A DNA stretch of 64,000 nucleotides from an uncultured Caulobacterales bacterium (GTDB taxonomy: Bacteria; Pseudomonadota; Alphaproteobacteria; Caulobacterales; Maricaulaceae): positions 1-64,000 of the forward strand of contig CALKXY010000004.1 of NCBI GenBank assembly GCA_938003545.1. The letters run 5' to 3'. Below are positions 17,198-27,240 of the stretch, in pieces. The first letter of the stretch is position 1. Every line of letters starts with the position of its first letter. A model generated the notes under the pieces. That model ran no database searches. It was not told the origin of the DNA and saw nothing but the letters and a program-made list of their open reading frames with translations. The position numbers and the translations under genes were made by a program.

Positions 17198-18772
17198 ATG
17201 TTCTATCTTTTCCTAGCGGGGGTTGCCTTCATCGGCCTGATGATGGTGCTCTTTCAGATGAGAAACCATGAGAAGGGTTTGTATATCCTTTTCTTCGCGG
17301 AGATGTGGGAGCGGTTTTCTTATTACGGAATGCGCGCGCTTCTTGTTCTTTACCTAACGAAACATTTCTTGTTTGAGAGGGAGGCAGCTTACGGTCTTTA
17401 CGGAGCCTATACGACGCTCGTTTATATTACGCCTGTAATTGGCGGCATGTTGGCAGATAAATATCTCGGTGCACGCAAAGCGGTTTTGATTGGCGCAGTT
17501 CTTCTTGTTGCAGGTCACGCGACTATGGCAATCGAAGGCGCACCCGTTGTCGCAGGTGGTTCCGCTGACCCAACAGTTCTCAATATTTTTTATCTCGCAT
17601 TGGCGTTAATTATTGCAGGTACGGGTTTCTTGAAGGCGAACATATCGACAATGGTCGGTGCGCTTTACCGCCGAACCGATGAACGTCGAGATTCTGCGTT
17701 CACGATTTTCTATGTAGGCATTAATCTAGGTGCAGCTTTTGGCGCTCTCTTGGCGGGTGGTATCGGCGAAACTTACGGTTGGAACTATGGTTTCGGTCTG
17801 GCGGGTATCGGTATGTTGGCGGGTCTTCTCGTCTTTATCTGGGGTAAACCTATGCTCAACGGAGCAGGCGAACCTGCAAACCCAGAGCTTTTAAAGAAAA
17901 AGGCTTTTGCTGGCCTATCTATTGAGTGGACAATCTACCTAGCTACATTCGTGGCCATCATCGCGCTCTGGCTGTTGGTGAGAAACCAAGTCGTGGTCAA
18001 TGTCTTATTGCTTGCCGCGATGGCTCTGACATATGGTTTCATCCTCTTTAAATCTGTTTCAGAATTAACGAAGGAAGAACGCAGCCGTATTTTTGTGGCG
18101 CTCTTTTTGATAACTGTGAACGTCTTGTTCTGGGGATTGTTCGAACAAACAGGGTCGTCCTTGACATTGTTCACGGACGAAAGTGTTGACCGCAATATCA
18201 TGGGGCAGGAAATCGCAACATCCGTTTTCCAATCCATCAATGCGATTTACATTATTATATTGGGACCGATTTTCGCGGCACTTTGGGCTTGGCTTGCTAA
18301 GCGGAATAAAAACCCGTCAGCACCGTTTAAGTTTGGGCTGGCTGTCATTCAGCTGGGTTTGGGTTTTCTTGTCCTTGTCGCGGGTGCAACTGCGGCTGGT
18401 GGCAATCTGACCCCAGTTCTGTTTATTTTCTTGATCTACCTCCTGCACACAACTGGCGAGCTTTGCATGTCACCTGTTGGTTTGTCTGCAATGACTCGTT
18501 TGTCGCCAATCCGCATGGTAGGCCTCATGATGGGGGCGTGGTTCTTGGCATCTGGCGCAGGTAACGCTGTCGCAGCTCTCATTGCTCAGGCAACAGCTGT
18601 TGAAGGCCCCGATGGCGAACCAATGGTCTTGGCGGTTTATTCTCGTGTTGGCTGGATTGCCATTGGTGTCGGTGTCTTGATGGTTATCGCCTCACCGTGG
18701 CTTAAGAAAGCCATGTATCTCGACACGTTGAAAGATGATAATCAAGACGATGCGATTGAGCGTCTGGGTTAG
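17198..18772 (+). CDS. Proton-dependent oligopeptide transporter (POT/PTR2 family)
   Basis: A 524-residue inner-membrane transporter with about 12-14 helices. The family signature FFAEMWERFSYYGMRALLVLYL at about residues 28-48 includes the ExxERFxYY motif that binds protons and peptide. FLKANISTMVGALY and the GxNLGA segment near residue 175 are also typical. It imports di- and tripeptides with protons. AAGGGGAG lies just before the ATG. It is transcribed away from the TonB-dependent receptor gene, and the pair might handle related peptides (inference). A strong terminator follows. Confidence 0.93.
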   Translation: MFYLFLAGVAFIGLMMVLFQMRNHEKGLYILFFAEMWERFSYYGMRALLVLYLTKHFLFEREAAYGLYGAYTTLVYITPVIGGMLADKYLGARKAVLIGAVLLVAGHATMAIEGAPVVAGGSADPTVLNIFYLALALIIAGTGFLKANISTMVGALYRRTDERRDSAFTIFYVGINLGAAFGALLAGGIGETYGWNYGFGLAGIGMLAGLLVFIWGKPMLNGAGEPANPELLKKKAFAGLSIEWTIYLATFVAIIALWLLVRNQVVVNVLLLAAMALTYGFILFKSVSELTKEERSRIFVALFLITVNVLFWGLFEQTGSSLTLFTDESVDRNIMGQEIATSVFQSINAIYIIILGPIFAALWAWLAKRNKNPSAPFKFGLAVIQLGLGFLVLVAGATAAGGNLTPVLFIFLIYLLHTTGELCMSPVGLSAMTRLSPIRMVGLMMGAWFLASGAGNAVAALIAQATAVEGPDGEPMVLAVYSRVGWIAIGVGVLMVIASPWLKKAMYLDTLKDDNQDDAIERLG

Positions 18773-18810
18773 ATGTTTTGCCATAATAATTGCCATAATA
18801 ATAAAGAAAA

Positions 18811-18837
18811 AGCCCGCTCATTTGAGCGGGCTTTTTT
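18811..18837 (+). terminator. Rho-independent terminator after the POT transporter gene
   Basis: AGCCCGCTC at 18811-18819 pairs with GAGCGGGCT at 18824-18832 across a 4-base loop, followed by a run of T to 18837 and preceded by A residues. It ends the POT transcript and may also serve the opposing strand. Confidence 0.9.
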
Positions 18838-18884
18838 ATTCGCGTGTTGCTCCGCAATCTCTGCGGAGCTGGAAGTGAATGCGG

Positions 18885-19580
18885 TTAGCGTTTCATCAAC
18901 ATGCCGAGGATATCGTCCATGGAACTGCCATCCCCATCTGCGTCGAGCATGTTGCCTAACATGCCGAGGCCTGATTGATGTGCTTGGCTAGCCTGCTGTT
19001 GCATTTGTTGCTGCTGACGACGTGCGCCGCCGCCGCCGAGGAGGCCGCCCAAAAGACCGCCGAGGCCGCCTTTGGATTGTGATCCGCCTGTCAACTGCTG
19101 CATCGCCATTTGGCCAAGCATGGATTGCAAGCTGCCGCCTTGGTTGAGCATGCCTGCGCCACGTGTTTGTTTATTCAGCGACCCCATCGCCATCATCGCG
19201 ACCATCGGCAGCATCTTTTTTAAGATGTCTGCGGAGACGCCTGATTTTTCTGCGGCACGTCCAGCGACGGCGCGGCTAACCTCTTTGGTGCCAAATAAAT
19301 GACCCAATACACCGTTTCCTTCGGCGACGGCTTCGGGGCGTCCTAAATTCGCAGGGTTTTCCAAATATTGGTCATGGCCGCCATTTTGTAGTGCGCCCAA
19401 AAGGCCCGCTAGCCCTTGAGGTGAACCAGCATTTTGCTTCAAGCCTGACGAGATCGCCGGCAGTAGCGCCGCGATTGCGCTCTGGCTTTGTTGTGGGTTC
19501 AGACCAAACTGACTCCCGAGTTGCTGCGGGGCTTGGCCGCCTGCCGCGCTCATGATCATATCCATCATGTTCATACCCAT
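18885..19580 (-). CDS. DUF937 family protein
   Basis: A 231-residue Gly-, Gln- and Met-rich protein. Residues about 10-110 match DUF937 (LGSQFGLNPQQSQSAIAALLPAI, then VLGHLFGTKEVSRAVA and ILKKMLPMVAMMAMG). The C-terminal part is low complexity: a glycine-rich GGLLGGLLGG run followed by a glutamine-rich QQQQMQQQ stretch, ending with an Asp-rich DADGDGSSMDD segment. The family is soluble and widespread in proteobacteria without an established function. GAAGGAG lies 8 bases from the ATG. Confidence 0.88.
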   Translation of the reverse strand: MGMNMMDMIMSAAGGQAPQQLGSQFGLNPQQSQSAIAALLPAISSGLKQNAGSPQGLAGLLGALQNGGHDQYLENPANLGRPEAVAEGNGVLGHLFGTKEVSRAVAGRAAEKSGVSADILKKMLPMVAMMAMGSLNKQTRGAGMLNQGGSLQSMLGQMAMQQLTGGSQSKGGLGGLLGGLLGGGGARRQQQQMQQQASQAHQSGLGMLGNMLDADGDGSSMDDILGMLMKR

Positions 19581-19735
19581 ATTCGTACTCCTTCGATTTA
19601 GGTTCGTACTGAGTATGTAGGAAATATGAGCCTCGCGCGAGCAAGATTCTTGATTTCCTTAAAAAAGGTTTAGATTGTGTTCATCTGGCGCTCTGTTCGG
19701 AAGGCCTATGCGTATTCAGTTCTAACTCTTGCGAT

Positions 19736-21151
19736 CTAAACCGCACTCCCTCCAACCGTTAGGTTTTCTACATAAAGACTAGGCTGACCAACGCCGACTG
19801 GCACGCCTTGTCCTGCTTTACCGCAGACGCCGATACCTGGGTCGAGGGCCATGTCATTACCAACGTGGCGAATTTGGGTGAGGACGGTTGGGCCATCGCC
19901 GATCAGCGTGACGCCCTTGAGTGGTTCGCCGACTTTTCCATTTCTGACACGATACGCTTCGGTGCATTGAAAGACGAATTTGCCGCTGGTGATGTCAACT
20001 TGACCGCCGCCGAAATTTGTCGCGTAGATGCCGTCATTGAGCTCAGCGAGCATTTCGCTAGGGTCGCGCTCGCCGCCCAACATAAAGGTGTTGGTCATGC
20101 GCGGCATAATGGAATGGGCGAAACTTTCGCGGCGACCATTCCCGGTTGGCTTGACGCCCATCAGGCGCGCGTTCTGACGATCTTGCATATATCCAACAAG
20201 AATGCCGTCTTCGATCAAGGTCGTGCGGCCCGTTGGTGTGCCTTCATCATCAATCGTCAAGCTACCACGGCGACCCGCGATCGACCCATCGTCAACAACG
20301 GTTACGCCGGGGGAGGCGACACGCTCGCCCAACATGCCCGCAAATGCGGATGTGCCTTTACGAATGAAGTCACCCTCGAGACCATGTCCCATGGCTTCAT
20401 GCAGAAGAATGCCGGGCCAGCCAGGCCCGAGGAGAACGTCCATCTGTCCCGCAGGTGCAGGAACGGCTTCGAGATTGACTTGTGCTTGACGCAGGGCTTC
20501 TTTGGCTAAGGGCTTCCAGAATTCAGGATCAATATATCCAGCGTAAGGTTCACGCCCGCCCGCGCCAGCAAAGCCTGTCTCGCGGCGGCCGTCTTTTTCT
20601 GCCGTGATCATTATATTTAGGCGAACGAGAGGTCGGATGTCATCATACCGCTCTCCGCCTGCGCGTAGAATAGATATGGCGCGGCGATTTGCGCTCATGG
20701 AGGCGGTGACTTGAACGACTTGGGAGTCCAGCGCGCGGCAAAATGCGTTGATCTCCTGTAATAGCTCGACCTTGACGCCAAATCCTGGTGCAGCAACGGG
20801 GTCGATGTCCGGGTAAAGTGAGGTGTTCGTTCGTCGCGGTGAGGAGGCCGCCGTTCCATCATAGCCTTGCTTGGCCAGACTCACAGCATTGGCGGCTCGC
20901 GCGAGAGACCCAGCTGAAAGCTCAGTGGATTGCGCAAACCCAGAGGTTTCGCCCGCAACGCAGCGCAGGCCAAAGCCACGCGATGTGTCAAAACTTGCCG
21001 TTTTGAGGCGACCATCGTCAAATGTTAGCGATTCGGAGGCTGAGCGTTCAACGAACAGCTCGCCATCATCAGCCCCTTTGAGGGTTTCATTCAGCTGATC
21101 TTGCGCCTGTTCTGCGTTCAAGGCGCTGTCATCAAATACGAAATCGGTCAT
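19736..21151 (-). CDS. tldD: Metalloprotease TldD
   Basis: A 471-residue subunit of the TldD/TldE (PmbA) protease that degrades unfolded peptides and matures some modified peptides. The active-site region is HEAMGHGLEGDF, with the HExxxH zinc motif in TldD, and a conserved GFAQS and FAFQCTEAY-like (KFVFQCTEAYRV) segment near the C terminus. A TTG 12 bases upstream is possible; the ATG at 21151 is preferred. The partner PmbA is not in this window. It is divergent from the cytochrome oxidase genes. Confidence 0.95.
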   Translation of the reverse strand: MTDFVFDDSALNAEQAQDQLNETLKGADDGELFVERSASESLTFDDGRLKTASFDTSRGFGLRCVAGETSGFAQSTELSAGSLARAANAVSLAKQGYDGTAASSPRRTNTSLYPDIDPVAAPGFGVKVELLQEINAFCRALDSQVVQVTASMSANRRAISILRAGGERYDDIRPLVRLNIMITAEKDGRRETGFAGAGGREPYAGYIDPEFWKPLAKEALRQAQVNLEAVPAPAGQMDVLLGPGWPGILLHEAMGHGLEGDFIRKGTSAFAGMLGERVASPGVTVVDDGSIAGRRGSLTIDDEGTPTGRTTLIEDGILVGYMQDRQNARLMGVKPTGNGRRESFAHSIMPRMTNTFMLGGERDPSEMLAELNDGIYATNFGGGQVDITSGKFVFQCTEAYRVRNGKVGEPLKGVTLIGDGPTVLTQIRHVGNDMALDPGIGVCGKAGQGVPVGVGQPSLYVENLTVGGSAV

Positions 21152-21249
21152 GCAAACTTTCAAAGCGTAAGAATCACGCCCAAAACATTGACGAATTCAC
21201 TGTTATAGGACTTTATCTAAGGGCTCTCACGCTATAGACAACCGCCCAA

Positions 21250-21366
21250 ATGCGACAATTCGTGCTGGAATACTCTCAAGACATTCTGGCACTGCGCGCG
21301 TATGTAGTTTCGACACCGGGTAACGAACTCTATCGTGACCGGATTATGAGTAAGAGGGCCGGATGA
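21250..21366 (+). CDS. Possible 38-aa leader peptide overlapping ctaC
   Basis: An ATG-to-TGA frame of 38 codons whose stop overlaps the ctaC start as ATGA. Such overlap is typical of translational coupling. The peptide (starts MRQFVLEYSQDILALRAY) is mixed in character, with no membrane segment. There is no good ribosome site before its ATG, while ctaC has its own AGAGGG site, so chance overlap is quite likely. Confidence 0.2.
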   Translation: MRQFVLEYSQDILALRAYVVSTPGNELYRDRIMSKRAG

Positions 21367-22250
21367 AGTCTCCAACGAATAAAACGACAATCATTGCTGC
21401 AATTATAGCGGTGGCGATTGGTGTGGGCACCTTTGTTGCCCTGATCGTGCTCGGTTTGGGCGGTGAACGCGGCATGGGGCAACCCGTTGATGGCGGTTAC
21501 TTCCTCCAAGACGCAGCAACGCCTGTTATGGAAGATCTAACAACTGTACATAATATGGTGTTCTATTGGATTTCAGGCATCACGGCCTTTGTTATGGCGC
21601 TGATGGTCTACATCATGATCCGATTCCGCGAGAAAGCGAACCCTGTCCCATCCAAAACGTCGCATAACACGGCGATTGAGGTTGTTTGGACAATCGCACC
21701 GGTTCTGATCCTACTCTTCATTGCAGTGCCATCTATGCAGCTTCTGTATTTTCAAGATAAATTGCCAGAGACGGATATGACGATCAAAGCTGTCGGTAAC
21801 ACATGGAACTGGTCTTATACTTACCCTGATCTCGAAAACATTGAAGAGATCATCTCCAACCCACTCGACGAAGTTCAAGCTAAGGCGCAGGGTAAGCCGT
21901 ATCTTTTAGGTACAGACGCACAACTCGTTGTTCCCGTTGATACGAATGTCAAAGTCCTCGTGACATCCATCAATAATATGCACAGCTGGACCGTCCCAAG
22001 TTTCGGTATCAAAATGGATGCTGTTCCGGGCATCATCAATGAGACGTGGTTCCGCGCGACACGTGAAGGTGTGTTCTACGGCCAGTGTTCAGAGATTTGC
22101 GGTATCAAACACTATTATATGCCGATTGAAGTGAACGTCGTATCCAAAGCTGAATATGCGCGCTGGGTTGCCAATGACGGTGCCTTCACGTCATCAGTCG
22201 CACAAAACAATACCTTAATGGGCAGCGGTCAAACCGCGGCTCAGAAATAG
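21363..22250 (+). CDS. ctaC: Cytochrome c oxidase subunit II (aa3 type)
   Basis: A 295-residue inner-membrane subunit. A signal/first helix (about 9-31) and two transmembrane helices (about 63-87 and 105-128) precede a periplasmic cupredoxin domain. The CuA ligands are His207, Cys242, Glu244, Cys246, His250 and Met253 in the [13 protein letters not shown] motif. It takes electrons from cytochrome c and passes them to subunit I. AGAGGG lies 5 bases before the ATG. It is followed 11 bases later by ctaD. Confidence 0.97.
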   Translation: MKSPTNKTTIIAAIIAVAIGVGTFVALIVLGLGGERGMGQPVDGGYFLQDAATPVMEDLTTVHNMVFYWISGITAFVMALMVYIMIRFREKANPVPSKTSHNTAIEVVWTIAPVLILLFIAVPSMQLLYFQDKLPETDMTIKAVGNTWNWSYTYPDLENIEEIISNPLDEVQAKAQGKPYLLGTDAQLVVPVDTNVKVLVTSINNMHSWTVPSFGIKMDAVPGIINETWFRATREGVFYGQCSEICGIKHYYMPIEVNVVSKAEYARWVANDGAFTSSVAQNNTLMGSGQTAAQK

Positions 22251-22261
22251 GAGAGAGAACA

Positions 22262-23902
22262 ATGGTTGCACTCCCTGGAGAAAATATCTCTGCCGAGCCT
22301 GCTGGTTATCATGATGACGGTAAGCCTAAATTCTTTGCGCGTTGGTTTTATTCAACCAATCACAAAGATATTGGTACGCTTTACCTGATTTTTGGTATCA
22401 TTTCCGGTCTGATCGGTGGCTTCCTGTCTTTTATGATGCGTATGGAATTGGCCGATCCAGGCATTCAATTCTTTACAAATGAGCATCAATACCTCGTTTA
22501 TGTCTCCATGCATGGTTTGATCATGATCTTCTTTATGGTCATGCCCGCCTTGATTGGCGGTTTTGGTAACTGGTTTGTTCCGATCATGGTCGGCGCGCCA
22601 GATATGGCGTTCCCGCGGATGAATAACCTGTCTTTCTGGCTTTTGCCGACAGCACTCATCTGTCTGTTGATAAGTTTTGTGGTGCCGGGGAATGCCAATG
22701 GCAATGGATTCGGGGGGAGTTGGGTTATGTACCCTCCACTCTCGACGACGGGGCATCCGGGTCCCGCATTTGACTTTATTATTATTGGTCTTCTCGCGGC
22801 GGGTTTTTCATCCATCTTTGGTGCGATCAACTTCATTACAACTATCTTGAACATGCGTGCACCAGGCATGACAATGCATAAAATGCCATTGTTTGCCTGG
22901 GCTGTACTTGTAACAGCTTTCTTGCTTCTCTTGGCTCTGCCGGTTCTTGCAGCGGCTCTGTTCATGTTGTTCACAGACCGGATTGCTGGCGGTACAGGGT
23001 TCTTTGATCCAGCCCGCGGTGGTGACCCGCAGATGTTCCAGCATTTGTTCTGGTTCTTTGGCCATCCTGAAGTTTACATTATGATCCTGCCTGCTTTTGG
23101 TATCGTCTCACACATCATTTCGACCTTCTCGAAAAAACCAATCTTTGGCTATCTCGGAATGGCCTATGCGATGGTCGCGATTGGCGTTGTTGGCTTCGTC
23201 GTGTGGGCGCATCACATGTATACGGTTGGTATGGATGTGAATTTGAAGGCGTATTTCCTTGCGGCGACGCTCGTGATTGCTGTGCCAACGGGTGTTAAAA
23301 TCTTCTCGTGGCTCGCAACGATGTGGGGCGGATCTATTCGCTTCACGATCCCAATGCAGTGGGCGCTAGCCTTTATCTTCCTCTTCGTCGTTGGCGGCGT
23401 GACAGGTGTGATGCTCGCCAATGCGGGTGTGGATGCTTATCTTCATGATACATATTATGTTGTGGCCCATTTCCATTACGTGTTGTCGATGGGCGCAGTC
23501 TTCGGCATCTTCGCGGGCTTCTACTACTGGTTCGGTAAAATGTTCGGTGTGATGTATAATAAGTTCCTTGCAGCGGCTCATTTCTGGCTCTTCTTTATCG
23601 GTGTGAACGTGATCTTCTTCCCGCAGCATTTCTTGGGATTGAACGGCATGCCACGTCGGTATGTTGATTACCCTGAAGAGTTCGCGATCTGGAACCAGGT
23701 TTCATCCTTCGGTGCCTATATTACACTTGCGGGTGTGGTGTTCTTCTTCTTGATGTTGATCGAAGCGTTTATCGTCCGTCGCCGTGTTGGCGATAATTAT
23801 TGGGGCGAAGGCGCAACGACGCTGGAATGGACATTGTCCTCTCCGCCGCCATATCATCAGTTCAACGTCCTCCCCCGTATCGAGGACAATGCGGAGCACT
23901 AG
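22262..23902 (+). CDS. ctaD: Cytochrome c oxidase subunit I (aa3 type)
   Basis: A 546-residue catalytic subunit with 12 transmembrane helices carrying heme a, heme a3 and CuB. It shows the conserved [19 protein letters not shown] terminus, [13 protein letters not shown] (heme a ligand His), [18 protein letters not shown] (CuB His cross-linked to Tyr), [11 protein letters not shown] (two CuB His ligands) and [14 protein letters not shown] (a3 and a ligands). It reduces oxygen and pumps protons. A terminator follows, separating ctaC-ctaD from the assembly genes. Confidence 0.98.
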   Translation: MVALPGENISAEPAGYHDDGKPKFFARWFYSTNHKDIGTLYLIFGIISGLIGGFLSFMMRMELADPGIQFFTNEHQYLVYVSMHGLIMIFFMVMPALIGGFGNWFVPIMVGAPDMAFPRMNNLSFWLLPTALICLLISFVVPGNANGNGFGGSWVMYPPLSTTGHPGPAFDFIIIGLLAAGFSSIFGAINFITTILNMRAPGMTMHKMPLFAWAVLVTAFLLLLALPVLAAALFMLFTDRIAGGTGFFDPARGGDPQMFQHLFWFFGHPEVYIMILPAFGIVSHIISTFSKKPIFGYLGMAYAMVAIGVVGFVVWAHHMYTVGMDVNLKAYFLAATLVIAVPTGVKIFSWLATMWGGSIRFTIPMQWALAFIFLFVVGGVTGVMLANAGVDAYLHDTYYVVAHFHYVLSMGAVFGIFAGFYYWFGKMFGVMYNKFLAAAHFWLFFIGVNVIFFPQHFLGLNGMPRRYVDYPEEFAIWNQVSSFGAYITLAGVVFFFLMLIEAFIVRRRVGDNYWGEGATTLEWTLSSPPPYHQFNVLPRIEDNAEH

Positions 23903-23928
23903 GCTCAGCTGAACATTGAAAAAGAAAA

Positions 23929-23955
23929 AGCCGTTCCATCTGGAGCGGCTTTTTT
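23929..23955 (+). terminator. Rho-independent terminator after ctaD
   Basis: AGCCGTTCC and GGAGCGGCT form a 9-base stem with one G-T wobble and a 4-base loop, followed by a T run. It lets ctaC-ctaD be expressed apart from the downstream assembly genes. Confidence 0.85.
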
Positions 23956-24035
23956 GTTTGGGTGTTACATTTTGAACTGCGGCAAATCTTCATGCGCTCT
24001 TGTGAGTCGCGCCGTTTTGGACGATATGCAGTGCG

Positions 24036-25016
24036 ATGAGCTTAGAGACACATATTATATCGGATGAACCGGTGGCGCTTGCAGGATCTGGCCTGTCTTT
24101 GGCTGGACCGCGAGATTTCTTTCAATTGATGAAGCCTCGGGTCATGAGTCTTGTGATCTTTACGGCGATCATAGGCCTGCTTGTCGCGCCTGGAACACTC
24201 CCACTGTATAATTCTGTCATGGCAATTGTGTGTATTGCCGTTGGTGCAGGCGCATCTGGCGCGCTGAATATGTGGTATGACGCCGATATTGATGCGCAGA
24301 TGACGCGTACGAAAAAGCGGCCTTTGCCGCGCGGTGTTATGGAGCCTCGAACAGCCCTAACGTTTGGGTTCTTCCTCTCGGTCGTTTCTGTTTGGATGCT
24401 GGGTCTGGCAACAAATTATGTCGCTGCAGGATTGCTGGCGTTCACGATTTTCTTCTATGTCGTGATTTATACGATGTGGCTGAAACGGCGTACGCCGCAG
24501 AATATCGTTATTGGCGGTGCACCTGGCGCGCTTCCGCCGATGATTGGATATGCGGCTGTGACCGGAAGCGTCACACTCGACAGCACCATCCTTTTCCTGA
24601 TTATCTTTATTTGGACGCCTCCGCATTTTTGGGCGCTCGCGTTGTATAAGTTAAGTGATTATGGCCGCGTCGGCATTCCGATGATGCCAAATGTTGCAGG
24701 GCCAAAATCGACTCGAAACCAAATGTTTGGCTATTCACTGGCGTTGGCGGCCATCGCGGCGGCGCCCGTTGTGACAGGCCTCGGCGGGTCAATTTATGCT
24801 TTTGGCGCGCTTTTACTCAATATTGGTTTTGTCGCCCTGACATTTAAAGTCTGGCGCTCCCGCGCGGGCGAGAAAGACGAGGTGCAACCTGAGAGCCTGT
24901 ATGAGGTTCAAAAAGGGGACCGCGACGCGCGCAATCTCTTCGCTTATTCAATTCTCTATCTTTTTGCTATGTTCGCCTTAATCGGGGTTGATCATCTTTT
25001 ACGTGGAAGTCTCTGA
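24036..25016 (+). CDS. ctaB: Protoheme IX farnesyltransferase (heme O synthase)
   Basis: A 326-residue UbiA-family membrane prenyltransferase that converts heme B to heme O. The aspartate-rich motif NMWYDADIDAQMTRTKKRPLP (first prenyl-diphosphate site) and the second YKLSDYGRVGIPMMP region are present, with about nine helices. Residues 1-27 are a cytoplasmic N-terminal extension. It begins the assembly operon ctaB-small protein-ctaG-ctaE. Confidence 0.96.
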   Translation: MSLETHIISDEPVALAGSGLSLAGPRDFFQLMKPRVMSLVIFTAIIGLLVAPGTLPLYNSVMAIVCIAVGAGASGALNMWYDADIDAQMTRTKKRPLPRGVMEPRTALTFGFFLSVVSVWMLGLATNYVAAGLLAFTIFFYVVIYTMWLKRRTPQNIVIGGAPGALPPMIGYAAVTGSVTLDSTILFLIIFIWTPPHFWALALYKLSDYGRVGIPMMPNVAGPKSTRNQMFGYSLALAAIAAAPVVTGLGGSIYAFGALLLNIGFVALTFKVWRSRAGEKDEVQPESLYEVQKGDRDARNLFAYSILYLFAMFALIGVDHLLRGSL

Positions 25017-25017
25017 C

Positions 25018-25182
25018 ATGCAGGAATATCGCGACAAACCACAAAACTTCGTTGAGCCAACGCCCGAAGAAGTGAAAGCAAGGTCTAAACGTAATATCGC
25101 TTTGGCGGCAGGCCTTCTCATTTTTGTTATTCTTGTATTCGTCACGATGGTTAGCCGAGGGCAGTTGCCAAATGCCGTCTAA
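25018..25182 (+). CDS. Small CoxF-like single-span protein of the cox assembly operon
   Basis: A 54-residue protein: a hydrophilic N terminus (MQEYRDKPQNFVEPTPEEVKA), then a transmembrane helix at about 27-46. The start is one base after the ctaB stop and the end overlaps ctaG by 11 bases, so all three are translationally linked. Small proteins at this place in alphaproteobacterial cox clusters are often called CoxF; their role in oxidase assembly is presumed from position. Confidence 0.8.
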   Translation: MQEYRDKPQNFVEPTPEEVKARSKRNIALAAGLLIFVILVFVTMVSRGQLPNAV

Positions 25183-25732
25183 TACGAAAACACTTGTGAT
25201 CTTATCCGCCGTCGGTGTGGCAATGCTCGGTCTCGGCTTTGCATCTGATCCGCTCTATGACACCTTTTGTAAGGTAACAGGCTATGGTGGAACGCCAAAG
25301 ATTGCTGACGACAATCTGTCTGAAATTATCGACCGAACTGTGAAAGTCGAATTTGATTCCAATGTTGCGCAAGACTTACCGTGGAAATTCAAACCTGACC
25401 AACGCAGCATTGACGTCAACCTCGGGCAATCGGGTCTCGCTTATTACACTGTTAAAAACGAAGGTGACGAGCCTGTGACAGGTGTCGCCAATTTTAACGT
25501 TATGCCAATCAAGGCTGCGCCTTTTTTCATTAAAACGGATTGCTTTTGTTTTGAAGAACAAACGATCCAACCAGGTGAAGAGTTGAGTTTACCCGTGATC
25601 TTCTTCGTCGATCCGCAAATGGATGAGGATAAGCGGCTCAATGATGTGAAAACGATCACCCTGAGCTATACCTTTTTTCTAACTGAAGCGGGCACAATGC
25701 CCGCGCAAAACGTCTCCCTTACGCCGTCATAG
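25172..25732 (+). CDS. ctaG: Cytochrome c oxidase assembly protein CtaG (Cox11)
   Basis: A 186-residue copper chaperone for the CuB site. One N-terminal helix (about 6-24) anchors a periplasmic Ig-like domain. The copper-binding CFCF motif and the preceding FFIKTDCFCFEEQTI segment are diagnostic for Cox11. I chose the ATG at 25172, which overlaps the preceding small gene; a longer frame from 25124 would add an implausible N terminus. Confidence 0.95.
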   Translation: MPSNTKTLVILSAVGVAMLGLGFASDPLYDTFCKVTGYGGTPKIADDNLSEIIDRTVKVEFDSNVAQDLPWKFKPDQRSIDVNLGQSGLAYYTVKNEGDEPVTGVANFNVMPIKAAPFFIKTDCFCFEEQTIQPGEELSLPVIFFVDPQMDEDKRLNDVKTITLSYTFFLTEAGTMPAQNVSLTPS

Positions 25733-25858
25733 GGAACTGTGACTGCGACCAACTAATCCACGATGTTATATTGCGGCGAGGACACGGCGCGGCTATAGCC
25801 TTTTTGATTTTTAACCTCGCGCGTTTTGGCGTGCGAATCTAGCGACAAGAGTTCTCTC

Positions 25859-26827
25859 ATGGCCGGACACGCCGTCGAACACGACTATCACCTTATTCCA
25901 CCTTCCCCGTGGCCTTTCCTGTCAGGGGTCGCGTGCCTTGTTTGGGGTGTTGGCATGGTAACTTTCTTTGCCGGTCTTGTCCCTCGTACTGGCGAGTCAC
26001 CTATGCTGGAATGGTTTTTCTCAAAGGGCCTAGATAGTCTGCAGGACAGCTATCGTCCTGTTGCAGACCAAGTTGGTGCTGATGGTGGTTGGGCGATTCT
26101 ATTAGCAGGCACTATTATGGCTGCTTTAGTGATGATCAGCTGGTGGAAAGATGTTGCGGCCGAAAGCCGTGCGGGCGATCACACACCTGTTGTCGATATT
26201 GGCCTGCGCTACGGCATGATCATGTTCATCATGCAAGAAGCTATGTTCTTTGTGGGCTGGTTCTGGATGTTCTTTGAATTGGGTCTCTTCCATAAAATGC
26301 GCGCGGCTTGGAATACGGATGTTCTTGAAAACGCGCCAGAATATGCCGATTCTATGGCGCCAGGCATTCATGCCGTTGATGCGTGGAACCTGCCGCTGAT
26401 GAACACTATCGTGCTTCTCTTGTCAGGTACGACGGTGACATGGGCGCATCATGCTTTGATCCATGGCGACCGCAAGGGCGCAAAATGGGGTCTTGGCCTG
26501 ACGGTTCTTCTCGGTCTCTTCTTCACAGGCTTGCAGGGTATAGAGTATGTAGAACTCTTCCATGAACGCGGCGAGGGTGCACCTTGGCTGTCAACAGATG
26601 CCTATGGCTCTGCTTTCTTCATGGCGACAGGCTTCCATGGTTTGCATGTTTTGATCGGTACAATCTTCTTGGGCGTCATGTTCTTGCGCCTCACCAAAGG
26701 TGGATTGCGTCCTGAGAAGCATTTTGGTCTCGAAGCCGCAGCTTGGTACTGGCATTTCGTTGATGTTGTTTGGCTCTTCTTGTTCGCCTTCGTTTACATC
26801 ATCTTTGCCAGCAGTCTGCATGGCTAA
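25859..26827 (+). CDS. ctaE: Cytochrome c oxidase subunit III
   Basis: A 322-residue membrane subunit with seven predicted helices. It starts MAGHAVEHDYHLIPPSPWPFL, the usual subunit III N terminus, and has the FWMFFELGLFHKM and FHGLHVLIGTIFL segments and the C-terminal WYWHFVDVVWLFLF motif. It stabilises the catalytic core. The ATG at 25859 is favoured over an in-frame upstream extension on family alignment. Confidence 0.97.
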   Translation: MAGHAVEHDYHLIPPSPWPFLSGVACLVWGVGMVTFFAGLVPRTGESPMLEWFFSKGLDSLQDSYRPVADQVGADGGWAILLAGTIMAALVMISWWKDVAAESRAGDHTPVVDIGLRYGMIMFIMQEAMFFVGWFWMFFELGLFHKMRAAWNTDVLENAPEYADSMAPGIHAVDAWNLPLMNTIVLLLSGTTVTWAHHALIHGDRKGAKWGLGLTVLLGLFFTGLQGIEYVELFHERGEGAPWLSTDAYGSAFFMATGFHGLHVLIGTIFLGVMFLRLTKGGLRPEKHFGLEAAAWYWHFVDVVWLFLFAFVYIIFASSLHG

Positions 26828-26835
26828 TCGCCCAC

Positions 26836-27240
26836 ATGGCTAATCCCAGACGAGGCCGGCGGAGATTACCGCCGGTCAAGACCGGTCTCTCCGGTCGATG
26901 CCCCGAATGCGGGGAGGGGCAACTCTTTAAAAACCTTCTGAGCTTTAATGACGATTGCGCCGCTTGCGGTGTAGATTTCCGGGATGATGATTCCGGCGAC
27001 GGGCCCGCAATATTTGTCATATTTGCCATAGGTATATTCATCATACCCATGGCCTTGGCGTTTCATATGTTGCTGGATCCGCCTTTGATCGTAACCTTCA
27101 TCATCTGGAGTATCGTGATTGTTTTGAGCAGCCTTTGGCTGTTACGTTTGATGCGCGGCGTCATGTTCAATATCGCGTGGCAACGCAAAGCCCGCGAAGT
27201 TCGGCTTCAAGATTTTAAAACTGAGGATTCGGACAGGTGA
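26836..27240 (+). CDS. DUF983 zinc-ribbon membrane protein
   Basis: A 134-residue protein. The N-terminal part has CPECG (about 22-26) and CAACG (about 42-46), a likely zinc ribbon, followed by two transmembrane helices (about 58-80 and 85-105). DUF983 genes regularly sit between subunit III and SURF1 in alphaproteobacterial cox clusters, so a role in oxidase biogenesis is inferred. Its stop overlaps the start of SURF1 (GTGA). Confidence 0.88.
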   Translation: MANPRRGRRRLPPVKTGLSGRCPECGEGQLFKNLLSFNDDCAACGVDFRDDDSGDGPAIFVIFAIGIFIIPMALAFHMLLDPPLIVTFIIWSIVIVLSSLWLLRLMRGVMFNIAWQRKAREVRLQDFKTEDSDR

